Below are positions 8,739 to 17,239 of a DNA stretch of 64,000 bases, in pieces. The stretch lies in the NCBI RefSeq assembly GCF_020880815.1, contig NZ_JAJITD010000019.1:62001-126000 (forward strand), in the 5' to 3' direction. This DNA is from Paraburkholderia sejongensis. GTDB lineage: Bacteria > Pseudomonadota > Gammaproteobacteria > Burkholderiales > Burkholderiaceae. A program made the translations under genes and the position numbers. The notes beneath the pieces were generated by a model that was given only the letters and a program-made list of their open reading frames with translations, did no database searches and was not told where the DNA came from. How positions within the stretch are numbered: the first letter of the stretch is position 1; each line of letters starts with the position of its first letter.

Positions 8739-8751
8739 TCGTCGTACAACA
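8739..8751 (+). promoter_or_regulatory. Operator-like site D before the TRAP operon
   Basis: TCGTCGTACAACA embedded in a wider inverted repeat with outer arms ATATGT and ACATAT (8734-8754). It lies 292 bp before dctP. The remaining 8433-9042 interval has no convincing gene; it holds these sites and an untranslated leader. Confidence 0.72.
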
Positions 8752-9042
8752 TATAAGCCCAAACAAATAGCTTTCTGCGGTTTGGCTGTGCGTGCGAATG
8801 CGATGCGCTTAAGCGCAGCAGTGCGGTTGTCGTGAAGGCCGCACGCGCTGTGCGAGCGCGCCGACGCGATCGAAGTAAGTAGTCGAGCGATCGACTGGAG
8901 TGCTGGATTCACTGCGCCGGGGAGTTGCGCAGCCAGTACGGCAAGTGCCCGCACCTGCGAGGGGGTGAGCGCCGCCGGGGACGCATCAAACCATGTCACA
9001 TCCCCAGTCGATGGGATGGTCTATTTTTCAAGGAATGTCACG

Positions 9043-10035
9043 ATGAACAAGAAGTTTGCCTCTTCCCGTGTTTCGATGACCGTCGCGGCCGCGGCGCTGG
9101 CGTTCGGCTCGATGTCGGCGCAAGCGCGCGTGTTCCGTTGCGCCGACGTGCACGGCGATACCTTCCCGACCAACATGGCGGTGAAGTTCATGGGCGAGCA
9201 GATCAACAAGGCGACCGGTGGCAAGGATTCCGTGAAGGTGTTCGGCAACAGCGCGCTCGGTTCCGAAAACGACACGATCGACCAGGTGCGCATCGGCGCA
9301 CTCGACATGGCGCGTGCCAACGGCGCGGCGTTCAACGAGATCGTGCCGGAATCGATGATCCCGTCGCTGCCGTTCCTGTTTCGCGACGTCGATCATTTCC
9401 GCAAGGTGATGTACGGTCCGGAAGGCCAGAAGATCCTCGACGCGTTCACCGCGAAGGGCATGGTCGCACTGACGTTCTACGAGAGCGGCGCGCGTTCGAT
9501 GTACGCGAAGAAGCCGATCAAGTCGCCGGCCGACATGAAGGGTCTGAAAGTGCGCGTGCAGCCGTCGGACCTGATGGTCGACGAAATCAAGGCAATGGGC
9601 GGCACGCCTACCCCGATGCCGTTCTCGGAAGTCTATACGGGCCTGAAGACGGGTCTCGTGGACGGCGCGGAAAACAACCTGCCGTCGTACGACGAAACCA
9701 AGCACTTCGAAGTGGCTCAGGTGTACTCGGAAACCCAGCATTCGATGACGCCGGAAGTGCTGGTGTTCTCGAAGAAGATCTGGGACAAGCTCTCGCCCGA
9801 GGAACAACAGATCATCAAGAAGGCCGCGGCCGACTCGGTGCCCTACTACCAGAAGCTGTGGACCGCGCGTGAAGCCGACGCGCAGAAGGCTGTGACGAAG
9901 GGCGGCGCAACGATCGTGACGGCTGCGCAAATCGATCGTCCGGCGTTCGTGAAGGTGATGCAGCCGGTGTGGGTGAAGTACGAAAAGACCCCGGCGATGA
10001 AGCAGATCGTCGACGAAATCCAGGCAGTCAAGTAA
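9043..10035 (+). CDS. TRAP transporter substrate-binding protein, DctP family (uronate/aldarate)
   Basis: Periplasmic binding protein of 330 aa. A Sec signal peptide (MNKKFASSRVS, then a hydrophobic AAAALAFGSMSAQA) should be cut before RVFRC. The mature part has the DctP hallmarks: KVFGNSALGSENDTIDQVRIGALDM, the carboxylate-binding Arg in GLKVRVQPS and LKTGLVDGAENN. I chose the ATG at 9043 because AAGGA precedes it and the signal peptide begins there. Genomic context, with two shared operators and the uronate pathway upstream, suggests that it binds D-galacturonate, D-glucuronate or their aldaric acids. It is first in a dctP-dctQ-dctM operon. Confidence 0.9.
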   Translation: MNKKFASSRVSMTVAAAALAFGSMSAQARVFRCADVHGDTFPTNMAVKFMGEQINKATGGKDSVKVFGNSALGSENDTIDQVRIGALDMARANGAAFNEIVPESMIPSLPFLFRDVDHFRKVMYGPEGQKILDAFTAKGMVALTFYESGARSMYAKKPIKSPADMKGLKVRVQPSDLMVDEIKAMGGTPTPMPFSEVYTGLKTGLVDGAENNLPSYDETKHFEVAQVYSETQHSMTPEVLVFSKKIWDKLSPEEQQIIKKAAADSVPYYQKLWTAREADAQKAVTKGGATIVTAAQIDRPAFVKVMQPVWVKYEKTPAMKQIVDEIQAVK

Positions 10036-10131
10036 GCCGGTCTCGCGTCGTTCGACGCACTACGTAATTTGCAACGCTTGTAGCAGCAGTGGCGCGAAGG
10101 TCTCGCGGGGCAACCCTCGAGGCCTTGCGTC

Positions 10132-10173
10132 GTGCGGTGTCGCGCGCGCGTGACCACCGTGTCCGCACCGCAC
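10132..10173 (+). other. Intercistronic hairpin between dctP and dctQ
   Basis: GTGCGGTG and CACCGCAC form an 8-bp stem around a 26-nt loop in the 178-bp gap. Such structures often protect the abundant binding-protein message from 3' decay. No T-tract follows. Confidence 0.4.
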
Positions 10174-10213
10174 TGCTGCCTGTCACACATCGGTCGTCAG
10201 CAAGGACAGGGTC

Positions 10214-10723
10214 ATGAGTTTCCTTAAACGCCCAAACGATTTTCTTTTTCGCGTGCTGCTGGTGCTGGCGTCGTTCGCCCTCGCCGCACTGTGTCTGCTC
10301 GTCATTTATAGCGTGGTAATGCGCTACGTATTCGCCGATGCGCCCGACTACGTCGAGCCCATCGCACTGCTGCTGGTGATCCTGATCGCGATGTTCGGCG
10401 CCGCGCTGAAGGTTCGCGAAGGCGGCCACATCGGCCTGGACTCGCTGGTCAAGAAGCTGCCGCCGAAAGGTCAGGTGGCGGCCACCGCGATCCAGCACCT
10501 GTGCCTCATCGCTTTCGCGGTGGCGGTGTTCGTCGGCTGCTGGGAAATGGCGGAGACCACGATGCACGACCGCATTCCGATCATCGGCGTGCCGGAAGGG
10601 CTGCGTTACTGCATCCCGATCGTCGCGAGCGTGTGCATCGCGTTGTTCTCGCTCGAACATCTGCTCGAACTGTTCGCCGGCAAGCGCAGAGAGCAGGCGC
10701 TCGAACTCTCCGTCACGGAATAA
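10214..10723 (+). CDS. TRAP transporter small permease, DctQ family
   Basis: Inner-membrane protein of 169 aa with four predicted membrane helices (about residues 13-35, 50-70, 93-115 and 135-155). It carries the family pattern YSVVMRYVFADAPDYVEPIALLLVI after the first helix. It pairs with the large permease to couple substrate uptake to the sodium gradient. AAGGACAG precedes the start. It is the second gene of the operon and is 13 bp from dctM. Confidence 0.9.
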   Translation: MSFLKRPNDFLFRVLLVLASFALAALCLLVIYSVVMRYVFADAPDYVEPIALLLVILIAMFGAALKVREGGHIGLDSLVKKLPPKGQVAATAIQHLCLIAFAVAVFVGCWEMAETTMHDRIPIIGVPEGLRYCIPIVASVCIALFSLEHLLELFAGKRREQALELSVTE

Positions 10724-10736
10724 AAGCAGATCCATC

Positions 10737-12089
10737 ATGGAACTTACCCTTCTCACCGTCAGTTTTCTCGTGTTCCTCTTCCTGGGGGTTCCGGTTTCGT
10801 TCGCCCTGGGTCTGTCCTGCGTGCTGACCTATCTGTTCGAAGGTCTGCCGACCGCGACCGCGATGCAGTCGATGATCTCGGGGATGAACGGCTTCTCGTT
10901 CCTCGCGGTGCCGTTCTTCATCTTCTCGGGCGAGCTGATGCTGCACGGCGGCATCGCCGACCGCATCCTGCGTTTCGCGCAGTCCACCGTCGGCCACTTC
11001 CGCGGCGGCCTCGGGATGGCCAACGTGGTCGCCTGTACGCTGTTCGGCGGCGTGTCCGGTTCGCCGACCGCCGACACGTCGGCGATGGGCGGCGTGGTGA
11101 TCCCGCTGATGAAGCGCGAAGGTTATAGCGCGGCGTACGCGGTCAACGTGACGACTCACTCGTCGCTGGCCGGCGCGCTGATGCCGACCTCGACCAACAT
11201 GATCATCTACGCGTTCGCGGCGCAAGGCGTGAGCGGCGTGCTCAACGGCAAGCAGATCACCGGCGTGTCGATCGGCGACCTGCTGTTCTCGGGTCTGTTG
11301 CCGGTGCTGTGGGTGATGGGTCTCGTGCTGGTCGCCGCGTACTGGCAGGCCGTGAAGTTCGGCTATCCGCGCCGTGCCGACGGTTCGACCGGTCTGCAGC
11401 GCTTCCCGGGCTGGATGGCGGTGCTGCGCACCTTCATCGGCGCGGTGCCGGGCCTGATGGTGATCGCGATCATCCTGTTCTGCGTGGCGCGCGGGATTGC
11501 CACCGCGACCGAGGCAGCCGCGATCGCGGTCGGCTATTCGCTGATCCTGACGATCGTCGTGTATCGCTCGCTGTCGCTCGCCAAGCTCGGCCATGCGCTC
11601 GGCAAGGCGGCCAAAACCACCGGCGTGGTGCTGCTGCTGATCGGCGTATCGAACATGCTGCGCTTCCAGATGGCCTATCTGGAGATTCCGGACGCGATCG
11701 AACGCATGCTCGACGGCGCGACCTCGCTGCCGTGGCTGATGCTGCTGTACATCAACGTGATCCAGGTGTTCCTCGGCACGTTCGTCGACATGGCCGCGCA
11801 CATCCTGATCACGACGCCGCTGTTCCTGCCGATGGCGATGCACAACGGCGTGGGTCCGGTTCAGTTCGGCATCATGATTCTGCTGAACTGCGCGCTCGGT
11901 CTGGTGCACCCGCCGATCGGCTCGGTTCAGTTCATTGGATGTGCAATTGGCAACGTGTCGATTGGTGAAACTACCAAGGTGGCGTGGCCGTATTACCTGG
12001 CTATCTTCAGCGCCATCAATATCGTGACGTACGTTCCGTGGTTCTCGACGTGGTTGCCCAGTGTGATCAACGGGCACCCGGTGTTCTAA
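10737..12089 (+). CDS. TRAP transporter large permease, DctM family
   Basis: Membrane permease of 450 aa, rich in hydrophobic segments, with the family signatures LGVPVSFALGLS at the N terminus, VPFFIFSGELM, FGGVSGSPTADTSAMGGV (the conserved G-S-P-A-D loop) and the C-terminal LVHPPIGSVQF. It carries substrate received from the DctP protein through the inner membrane. It is somewhat longer than the common 425-430 aa. The porin gene follows after 77 bp and could be cotranscribed, giving uptake across both membranes. Confidence 0.92.
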   Translation: MELTLLTVSFLVFLFLGVPVSFALGLSCVLTYLFEGLPTATAMQSMISGMNGFSFLAVPFFIFSGELMLHGGIADRILRFAQSTVGHFRGGLGMANVVACTLFGGVSGSPTADTSAMGGVVIPLMKREGYSAAYAVNVTTHSSLAGALMPTSTNMIIYAFAAQGVSGVLNGKQITGVSIGDLLFSGLLPVLWVMGLVLVAAYWQAVKFGYPRRADGSTGLQRFPGWMAVLRTFIGAVPGLMVIAIILFCVARGIATATEAAAIAVGYSLILTIVVYRSLSLAKLGHALGKAAKTTGVVLLLIGVSNMLRFQMAYLEIPDAIERMLDGATSLPWLMLLYINVIQVFLGTFVDMAAHILITTPLFLPMAMHNGVGPVQFGIMILLNCALGLVHPPIGSVQFIGCAIGNVSIGETTKVAWPYYLAIFSAINIVTYVPWFSTWLPSVINGHPVF

Positions 12090-12166
12090 GCAGATAATTG
12101 ATTTTTTCCACACTCAGCGGTGCCTGCCCGGGCCGCAAAAAGATAGTTTCCAACAGAGGAGTAAAA

Positions 12167-13393
12167 ATGAAAAAGACTCTCGTCGCCGCAGCTGTGGGGT
12201 TGGTCGCCCTGAGCGCACAGGCTCAAAGCAGCGTGACTTTGTACGGTATCGTCGATGCGGGGATCGGCTGGCAGAACAGCTCCACGACGCTGAGCGCGCT
12301 CGGTTCGTCGCGGCCGTCGCCGGGTGGTGCCTCGCAAGTCAAGATGATCAACGGCATTTGGGCAGGCAGCCGTTTCGGCCTGAAGGGCTCGGAAGATCTG
12401 GGTGGCGGCACCAAGGCCATCTTCACGTTGGAGCAGGGCTTTAACAGCGCGAACGGCGCGCAATCCGTGACGGGTCTGATGTTCAGCCGTCAGGCATGGG
12501 TTGGTCTGACGAATGCGCAGTACGGTACCTTCACGGCCGGCCGCCAGTACACGTCGTACTACACGCTGCTGTCGCCGTACAGCCCGACCACGTGGCTGAC
12601 CGGTGCCTACGGCGCGCACCCGGGTGATATCGACTCGCTGGACACGCTGTACCGCGCGAATAACTCGCTGGTCTACACGTCGCCGAGCTTCCGCGGCCTG
12701 ACGATCAGCGGTTCGTACTCGCTCGGCGGCAATGCGGGCAGCACCGGCGCTGGCCAGGTGTGGAGCGTCGCTGCACAGTACCTGAACGGCCCGGTCGGTA
12801 TCGCCGCAGGTATCCAGCGCATCGACAACGCGGGTATCGCTACGCGCACGCCGCCTGCCGTGAACTGGAATTCGGCGATGTCGAACAACGGCGCAGAACC
12901 GGCCGTGTCGGCAATCAACAACGGCTTCCAGACCGCAGCGAAGCAGCAGCGCGTTGCCGTGACCGGCGGCTACGCGTTCAACTCGCAGTGGGACGTGTCG
13001 GCTTCGTACTCGAACGTTCAGTACGCTCCGGGCGCGGGCTCGTTCTTCGGCAACACGCAGATCTGGAATACCGGCGGCGCGGTGCTGCACTACAAGCCGA
13101 TCGCCGTGCTGGACCTGGCTGCTGGCTACAGCTACACCCGTGCAACGCAAGCGAACGGCATCACGAGCGCGGCGACGTACAACCAGTTCAACCTGTCGCA
13201 GTACTACACGCTGTCCAAGCGCACCGGCATCTACGCGCTGGAAGCGTATCAGCGTGCTAGCGGCAAGACGCTGGCAGGCGACGGCCGTACCATCATCGAC
13301 GCAACCGCAAGCATCGGTGACGCTCAGAACGGTTCGCCGGCTTCGTCGCGCAGCCAGGTTGCTGTCGGCGTGGGCATGATCCACAAGTTCTAA
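12167..13393 (+). CDS. Gram-negative porin (trimeric beta-barrel)
   Basis: Outer-membrane porin of 408 aa of the Burkholderia/Neisseria type. The signal peptide MKKTLVAAAVGLVALSAQAQ is followed by SSVTLYGIVDAGI, the standard first strand. SRFGLKGSEDLGGG, FTLEQGF and SRQAWVGL are conserved strands and turns, and the chain ends in GMIHKF with the terminal Phe recognised by the BAM machinery. I used the ATG at 12167, with AGAGGAG just upstream; the in-frame start at 12098 lacks a signal peptide. Position after the TRAP operon suggests entry of sugar acids, although such porins are usually broad channels. Confidence 0.93.
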   Translation: MKKTLVAAAVGLVALSAQAQSSVTLYGIVDAGIGWQNSSTTLSALGSSRPSPGGASQVKMINGIWAGSRFGLKGSEDLGGGTKAIFTLEQGFNSANGAQSVTGLMFSRQAWVGLTNAQYGTFTAGRQYTSYYTLLSPYSPTTWLTGAYGAHPGDIDSLDTLYRANNSLVYTSPSFRGLTISGSYSLGGNAGSTGAGQVWSVAAQYLNGPVGIAAGIQRIDNAGIATRTPPAVNWNSAMSNNGAEPAVSAINNGFQTAAKQQRVAVTGGYAFNSQWDVSASYSNVQYAPGAGSFFGNTQIWNTGGAVLHYKPIAVLDLAAGYSYTRATQANGITSAATYNQFNLSQYYTLSKRTGIYALEAYQRASGKTLAGDGRTIIDATASIGDAQNGSPASSRSQVAVGVGMIHKF

Positions 13394-13469
13394 ATAGTTA
13401 CTGAAAAGATGGCGGCGTGTTGTTTTGCTGCCACAACAACACGATTTTTTCGGGTTGTCAGTGATGCAG

Positions 13470-13499
13470 GCTGCGCATGAAAGTGCGCAGCTTTTTTTT
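13470..13499 (+). terminator. Rho-independent terminator of the porin gene
   Basis: GCTGCGCA, a 6-nt loop, TGCGCAGC and eight T. It is a strong canonical terminator 77 bp after the porin stop. The rest of 13500-13834 holds no gene that I can support; a small hairpin TTAACT-CTTC-AGTTAA lies at 13684-13699. Confidence 0.93.
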
Positions 13500-13834
13500 C
13501 GCCCGCAGCTTTTCGAGGGGCGGAGAGCGCCGTTGCCGGAATGTCCGTGGCGGCGTATTTCGGTGCGACGCCGGTCCGATCCGGACGCCGCCGCAAAGCG
13601 CGAATTTCTTCGGCTCTCAAGCGTCCGTCCACAAGCGGCCACCCCTGGCCCGGTATGCGCCTTTGACGTCGGTCAGCGGCGAATTAACTCTTCAGTTAAA
13701 ACATTGGGTCGTCGCGCGTTGAGAGTGGCTATTTTTCGTCCGTGCGTGTCTAAGCCGGGCGCTGCGTTGCACGCGCGCTTTCGCGCTACGATACAAGCCC
13801 GGCGCGCGCCGCGCCGTTTGCTGAGGAGACGCCA

Positions 13835-14389
13835 ATGCGTGAATTGCGATGGACTTCCGAAGAAGGCGACGGCATCGAGCATCTGAGCTTCAATGCGCAC
13901 GACGACGGCTTTGCGGTGGAGAGCGTCGTGGTCGGGCAGCGTTACGGCAAGGCGTACGGGCTGCACTACGCAGTGCGCTGCGATGCGCAGTGGCGTACCC
14001 GCTACGCGTGGCTGAAGATCGTCGGCGGCGGCGAGCTGGAGTTACATGGCGACGGCGCGGGCCACTGGCACGACGGGCACGGGCTTGCATTGAGCGCGCT
14101 CGAAGGCTGCATCGACATCGATATTGCCGCGACGCCGTTTACCAACACGCTGCCGATTCGCCGCCTGCAACTGGCCGAGGGCGAGCGTCAGCCGATCGAA
14201 GTCGCGTACATCTCGACACCCGATCTGCAGGTCACGCGCGCCGGGCAGGCGTATTCGTGCATCGCGTTGAATCGCGAGTACCGCTATGAAGGCATTTTCC
14301 GCGACTTCGTCGCGAACCTGACGGTGGATGGCGACGGTCTGGTGATCGACTATCCGACCTTGTTCGCGCGTTCGCCGCGCGGGGGATGA
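13835..14389 (+). CDS. Putative glycolipid-binding domain protein
   Basis: Cytosolic protein of 184 aa resembling the putative glycolipid-binding family (PF06475 type). It has the features RELRWTS, a central YAVRCDAQWRTRYAWLKI strand pair, GHWHDGHG, the GCIDIDIAATPFTNTLPIRRL segment and a C-terminal FRDFVANLTVDGDGLVIDYPTLFAR. Members are small barrel-like proteins of uncertain ligand. GAGGAG precedes the ATG. Its last 40 bp overlap the 3' end of the alpha/beta hydrolase gene on the other strand, so the two transcripts are antisense there. No enzymatic function can be assigned. Confidence 0.75.
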   Translation: MRELRWTSEEGDGIEHLSFNAHDDGFAVESVVVGQRYGKAYGLHYAVRCDAQWRTRYAWLKIVGGGELELHGDGAGHWHDGHGLALSALEGCIDIDIAATPFTNTLPIRRLQLAEGERQPIEVAYISTPDLQVTRAGQAYSCIALNREYRYEGIFRDFVANLTVDGDGLVIDYPTLFARSPRGG

Positions 14390-15327
14390 GCGGCGCGCGC
14401 GGCGGCGTCGCTCGTTTGCATATCCGCTGACTGCGCATCGACGAAGCGCGCGATGCTCGCCGCGATCCGCTCCGGCTCGCGCAGCACGACCCAATGGCCG
14501 GCGTCGATTTCGATGCGCCGGTACGCGCCGAGCCAGCCTTCGAGGCCCAGCGACAGCGCCGGCCCGACGTAACGATCGCGCAGCGGCACGATGAACTGCA
14601 CCGGCACTTGCGTGCGACGCGCGCGCGGCCGCCTCAGTTTGTCGATGAAATTCGCGCGATACAGATTGAGTCCGTTCAGCGCGTTGCGCTTTTGCGCGGA
14701 CTCGCGTTCGGTGCGGACGCGTTCGGTCACGCGCAGCCACAGCGGCCACATGCGGGCGCCGCCCGCGCGCCAGATCAGCTCCGGCAGCAAGGGCAGGTGA
14801 AAGAAGAAGATGTACCAGGACTTCAGCGTCTGGCGCACGCCGCTGCCAAACGGGCGCCTCGCGCCGCGCGGGCTCGCTGCGCGATCGGCATCCGGCGCGC
14901 CGCGGCCGCGCAGATCGAGCGACGCATGATCGAGGCACGGCCCCGAGATCGACGTGTATGACGCGATGCGGTCGCTAAACGCCGGATCGGTGACCGCTTC
15001 CCAGCTCTGAATCGAACCCCAGTCGTGACCGACGAGGTGAAACGGCCGCGCGCCGCAAGTCGCGTCGGCGACCGCGGCCAGATCGGCCGCGAGCCGTGCG
15101 AGCTTGTAGCCGCTGCGCGCGGCGGGCGCGCCCGACGCGCCCGCGCCGCGCACGTCGTAAGCAATCACCCGATAGCGCCGGTCCAGCCGCGCGCGCACCG
15201 GCTCCCACACCGAGGCCGAATCCGGATAGCCGTGCACCAGCACGAGCGGCGGCGCGTCGCGCGGACCGCTCACGTAGACCGCGAGCCGCACGTCGCCGGC
15301 GTCGACCGAAAGCGTTTCGCGGATCAC
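14350..15327 (-). CDS. Alpha/beta hydrolase, epoxide-hydrolase-like
   Basis: Soluble hydrolase of 325 aa. The oxyanion-hole motif VHGYPDS (residues 31-37), the nucleophile elbow GHDWGS with Asp102 in place of Ser, and a C-terminal DAGHWVVLREPE with the catalytic His place it near epoxide hydrolases and haloalkane dehalogenases. Its ATG overlaps the stop of the diiron-like hydrolase gene (ATGA), so translation is coupled. It is the last gene of the four-gene oxidative operon. A Baeyer-Villiger ester would more usually need a Ser hydrolase, so the Asp nucleophile is notable. The C-terminal 40 residues are Ala/Arg-rich and may be unstructured. Confidence 0.82.
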   Translation of the reverse strand: MIRETLSVDAGDVRLAVYVSGPRDAPPLVLVHGYPDSASVWEPVRARLDRRYRVIAYDVRGAGASGAPAARSGYKLARLAADLAAVADATCGARPFHLVGHDWGSIQSWEAVTDPAFSDRIASYTSISGPCLDHASLDLRGRGAPDADRAASPRGARRPFGSGVRQTLKSWYIFFFHLPLLPELIWRAGGARMWPLWLRVTERVRTERESAQKRNALNGLNLYRANFIDKLRRPRARRTQVPVQFIVPLRDRYVGPALSLGLEGWLGAYRRIEIDAGHWVVLREPERIAASIARFVDAQSADMQTSDAAARAAHPPRGERANKVG

Positions 15328-16211
15328 GCGGCCGCCCGCACGCCTCGGCGTGCGCGGCGCGTGCCGGGCAAGCCGACGTTGGCGGCATTAGCGGCATCTA
15401 CCGCGGCGACGAGGCCGTCGATGCGCGCGAGTTGGTCGCGATTGTCGTGATCCCACGGATGGAAGCCGGGCCGGAAAAAGCTCAGCCATTCGCCGGCGAT
15501 GCTCGGCAACACGCCGCGGCGCGGTCCCCACACGTAGCGGGTCAGCCGCCACATGCCGCGCAGATGGCCGCCGCGTTTGCGATCGGCGACGATCAGGCGC
15601 ACGTTGTAGTCGAACACGATCAGCCAGAAAATCAGCGTCGTGATGAGCATCGTGCCGGCGCGCAGCAGATAGCGGCCGAGGCCGGGCATGAGCACCGCAT
15701 TCCACACGTCGTAAGAAACGGACTTGTGCTCGGTTTCCTCGAGCGCGTGCCACGTCCACATCTGCGTATAGCCTTCGACGGAACCGGCGATACGGCTCGA
15801 GTCTTCGAGCAGCAGCGCGGCCAGCATCGCGGTGTAGTGTTCGAGGCAGACCGTGATCGCCAATTGCCAGGAGTGCGGCAGATATTTGCGGAACAGGTTC
15901 AGAAACCACAGCAGCCGGTTATCGAGCTTGTGAGCGGGCAGCCCCGCCTGTTGCAGCAGATCGTTGTATTCGATGTGCTCGCGCGTATGCATCGCTTCCT
16001 GACCGATGAAGCCGAGCACCTGCTTCTTCAATTCCGGATCGTCGATCCGGTCGCGATAGTTGCGCACCGAATCCATGAAGAAGCGCTCGCCGGCCGGAAA
16101 CAGCAGCGACAGTGCGTTGTAAAAGTGCGTGACGTGCGAGCCCTGCGCGTGCCAGTCGCAGGCGCGCTGCGCTGGCAGGTTGAAACGTAGGTCGCGGCGA
16201 ACTGGCATCAT
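15324..16211 (-). CDS. Metal-dependent hydrolase family protein (diiron-like, PF10118 type)
   Basis: Protein of 295 aa with the FIGQEAMHTREHIEYN motif (ExxHxxEH pattern, about residues 69-84) and a second WHALEETEHKSV motif, consistent with a ferritin-like dimetal centre. EHYTA between them can supply a further ligand. Two hydrophobic stretches (TMLITTLIFWLIVF region) suggest membrane association. The family is annotated as predicted metal-dependent hydrolase, but the ligand pattern also fits a diiron oxygenase. The ribosome site GGGAGAAGGG precedes ATGATG. Its stop overlaps the start of the alpha/beta hydrolase. It occurs widely beside SDR and flavin monooxygenase genes, as here. Confidence 0.8.
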   Translation of the reverse strand: MMPVRRDLRFNLPAQRACDWHAQGSHVTHFYNALSLLFPAGERFFMDSVRNYRDRIDDPELKKQVLGFIGQEAMHTREHIEYNDLLQQAGLPAHKLDNRLLWFLNLFRKYLPHSWQLAITVCLEHYTAMLAALLLEDSSRIAGSVEGYTQMWTWHALEETEHKSVSYDVWNAVLMPGLGRYLLRAGTMLITTLIFWLIVFDYNVRLIVADRKRGGHLRGMWRLTRYVWGPRRGVLPSIAGEWLSFFRPGFHPWDHDNRDQLARIDGLVAAVDAANAANVGLPGTRRARRGVRAAA

Positions 16212-16288
16212 GGCCCTTCTCCCGATGATTTATTACGTACTGCAAAGCTGAATGGCGGTGTGCGGATGCGGGCGACGGCGCACGTGCT

Positions 16289-17197
16289 TCAGGCGCGCCC
16301 GCCGTCGAGCTGCGCGGCGCGACGCGCGCGCCTGGCCGCGCTGCGTTTGAGCCGGCGCGTCTGCATGACGACCAGCGCCTGATGCGCGGCGGGCAGCGTG
16401 CGGGCGAGCCAGTCGGCCGCGCGTGCGTCGCGGCCGATCAGCACGCGCCGTTTGTTTTTGCGCACGCCGTCGAGAATCACGCGGGCGGCGTCGTCGGCCG
16501 TGGTGATAAAGAACTTCTCGAAGTCGTCGCGGCCTTGCTGCTCGTTCTCGACCATGAAGCCGACCATGTTCGGCGCGATCCGGCTGGCCTGCGCGATATT
16601 GGTGCGGATGCCGCCCGGATGCACACAGGTCGCGGAGACGCCGCATTTGAGCAGGTCGAGTTCCTGGCGCAACGCTTCGGTAAAGCCGCGCACCGCGAAC
16701 TTGGTCGCGTTGTAGCCGCTCATGCCTGGCTGTGCGAACAGTCCGAATACGCTCGAGGTATTGACGATATGACCCGCGCCGGACGCCTTCAGGTACGGCA
16801 AAAACGCCTTCGTGCCATGCACGACGCCCCAGAAGTTGATGCCGACGATCCACTCGAGATCCGCGTACTCCATCCCTTCGATCGTGCTCGACAGCGCGAC
16901 GCCCGCGTTGTTGAACACGAGGTTCACGCCCTCGTGTTCGAGCGCGGTGGCGGCGGCCCAGTCGAACATCGCGGCGCGATCGGCGACGTCGAGCTCGCGC
17001 GTGGTAATGCGGAGCGGCGCGCCGAGCCGTTGCGGCGCGGCGGCCCGCGCAAGCTGCGCGGTCTCGGCGAGGCTGGCCGGATTGCGGTCGGCCAGCGCGA
17101 GGTGGCAACCTTCGCCCGCCAGCTGGATCGCCAGCGAGCGGCCCATGCCCGAACCCGCGCCGGTGATCGCGGCCACTCTGTCGGTGAAGTTCTTCAT
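16289..17197 (-). CDS. Short-chain dehydrogenase/reductase
   Basis: Classical SDR of 302 aa. The cofactor motif TGAGSGMG lies at residues 12-19, NNAG at 96-99, catalytic Ser148 in NTSS and Tyr162-x3-Lys166 in YNATK. ADRNP after the second strand suggests NAD(H) or relaxed preference. It probably interconverts the alcohol and ketone in a route completed by the flavin monooxygenase encoded 42 bp upstream. GGAGG precedes the start. The C-terminal Arg/Ala-rich tail is longer than in typical SDRs. Confidence 0.88.
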   Translation of the reverse strand: MKNFTDRVAAITGAGSGMGRSLAIQLAGEGCHLALADRNPASLAETAQLARAAAPQRLGAPLRITTRELDVADRAAMFDWAAATALEHEGVNLVFNNAGVALSSTIEGMEYADLEWIVGINFWGVVHGTKAFLPYLKASGAGHIVNTSSVFGLFAQPGMSGYNATKFAVRGFTEALRQELDLLKCGVSATCVHPGGIRTNIAQASRIAPNMVGFMVENEQQGRDDFEKFFITTADDAARVILDGVRKNKRRVLIGRDARAADWLARTLPAAHQALVVMQTRRLKRSAARRARRAAQLDGGRA

Positions 17198-17239
17198 GCG
17201 CTTTTCCTCCCTGATGGATGCGCTGTCGTTTTTATCGGT

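Noticed and set aside
8661..8999. Minus-strand frame of 112 codons in the TRAP leader
   Set aside because: It covers operator site D and the leader, has no ribosome site and no recognisable domain.
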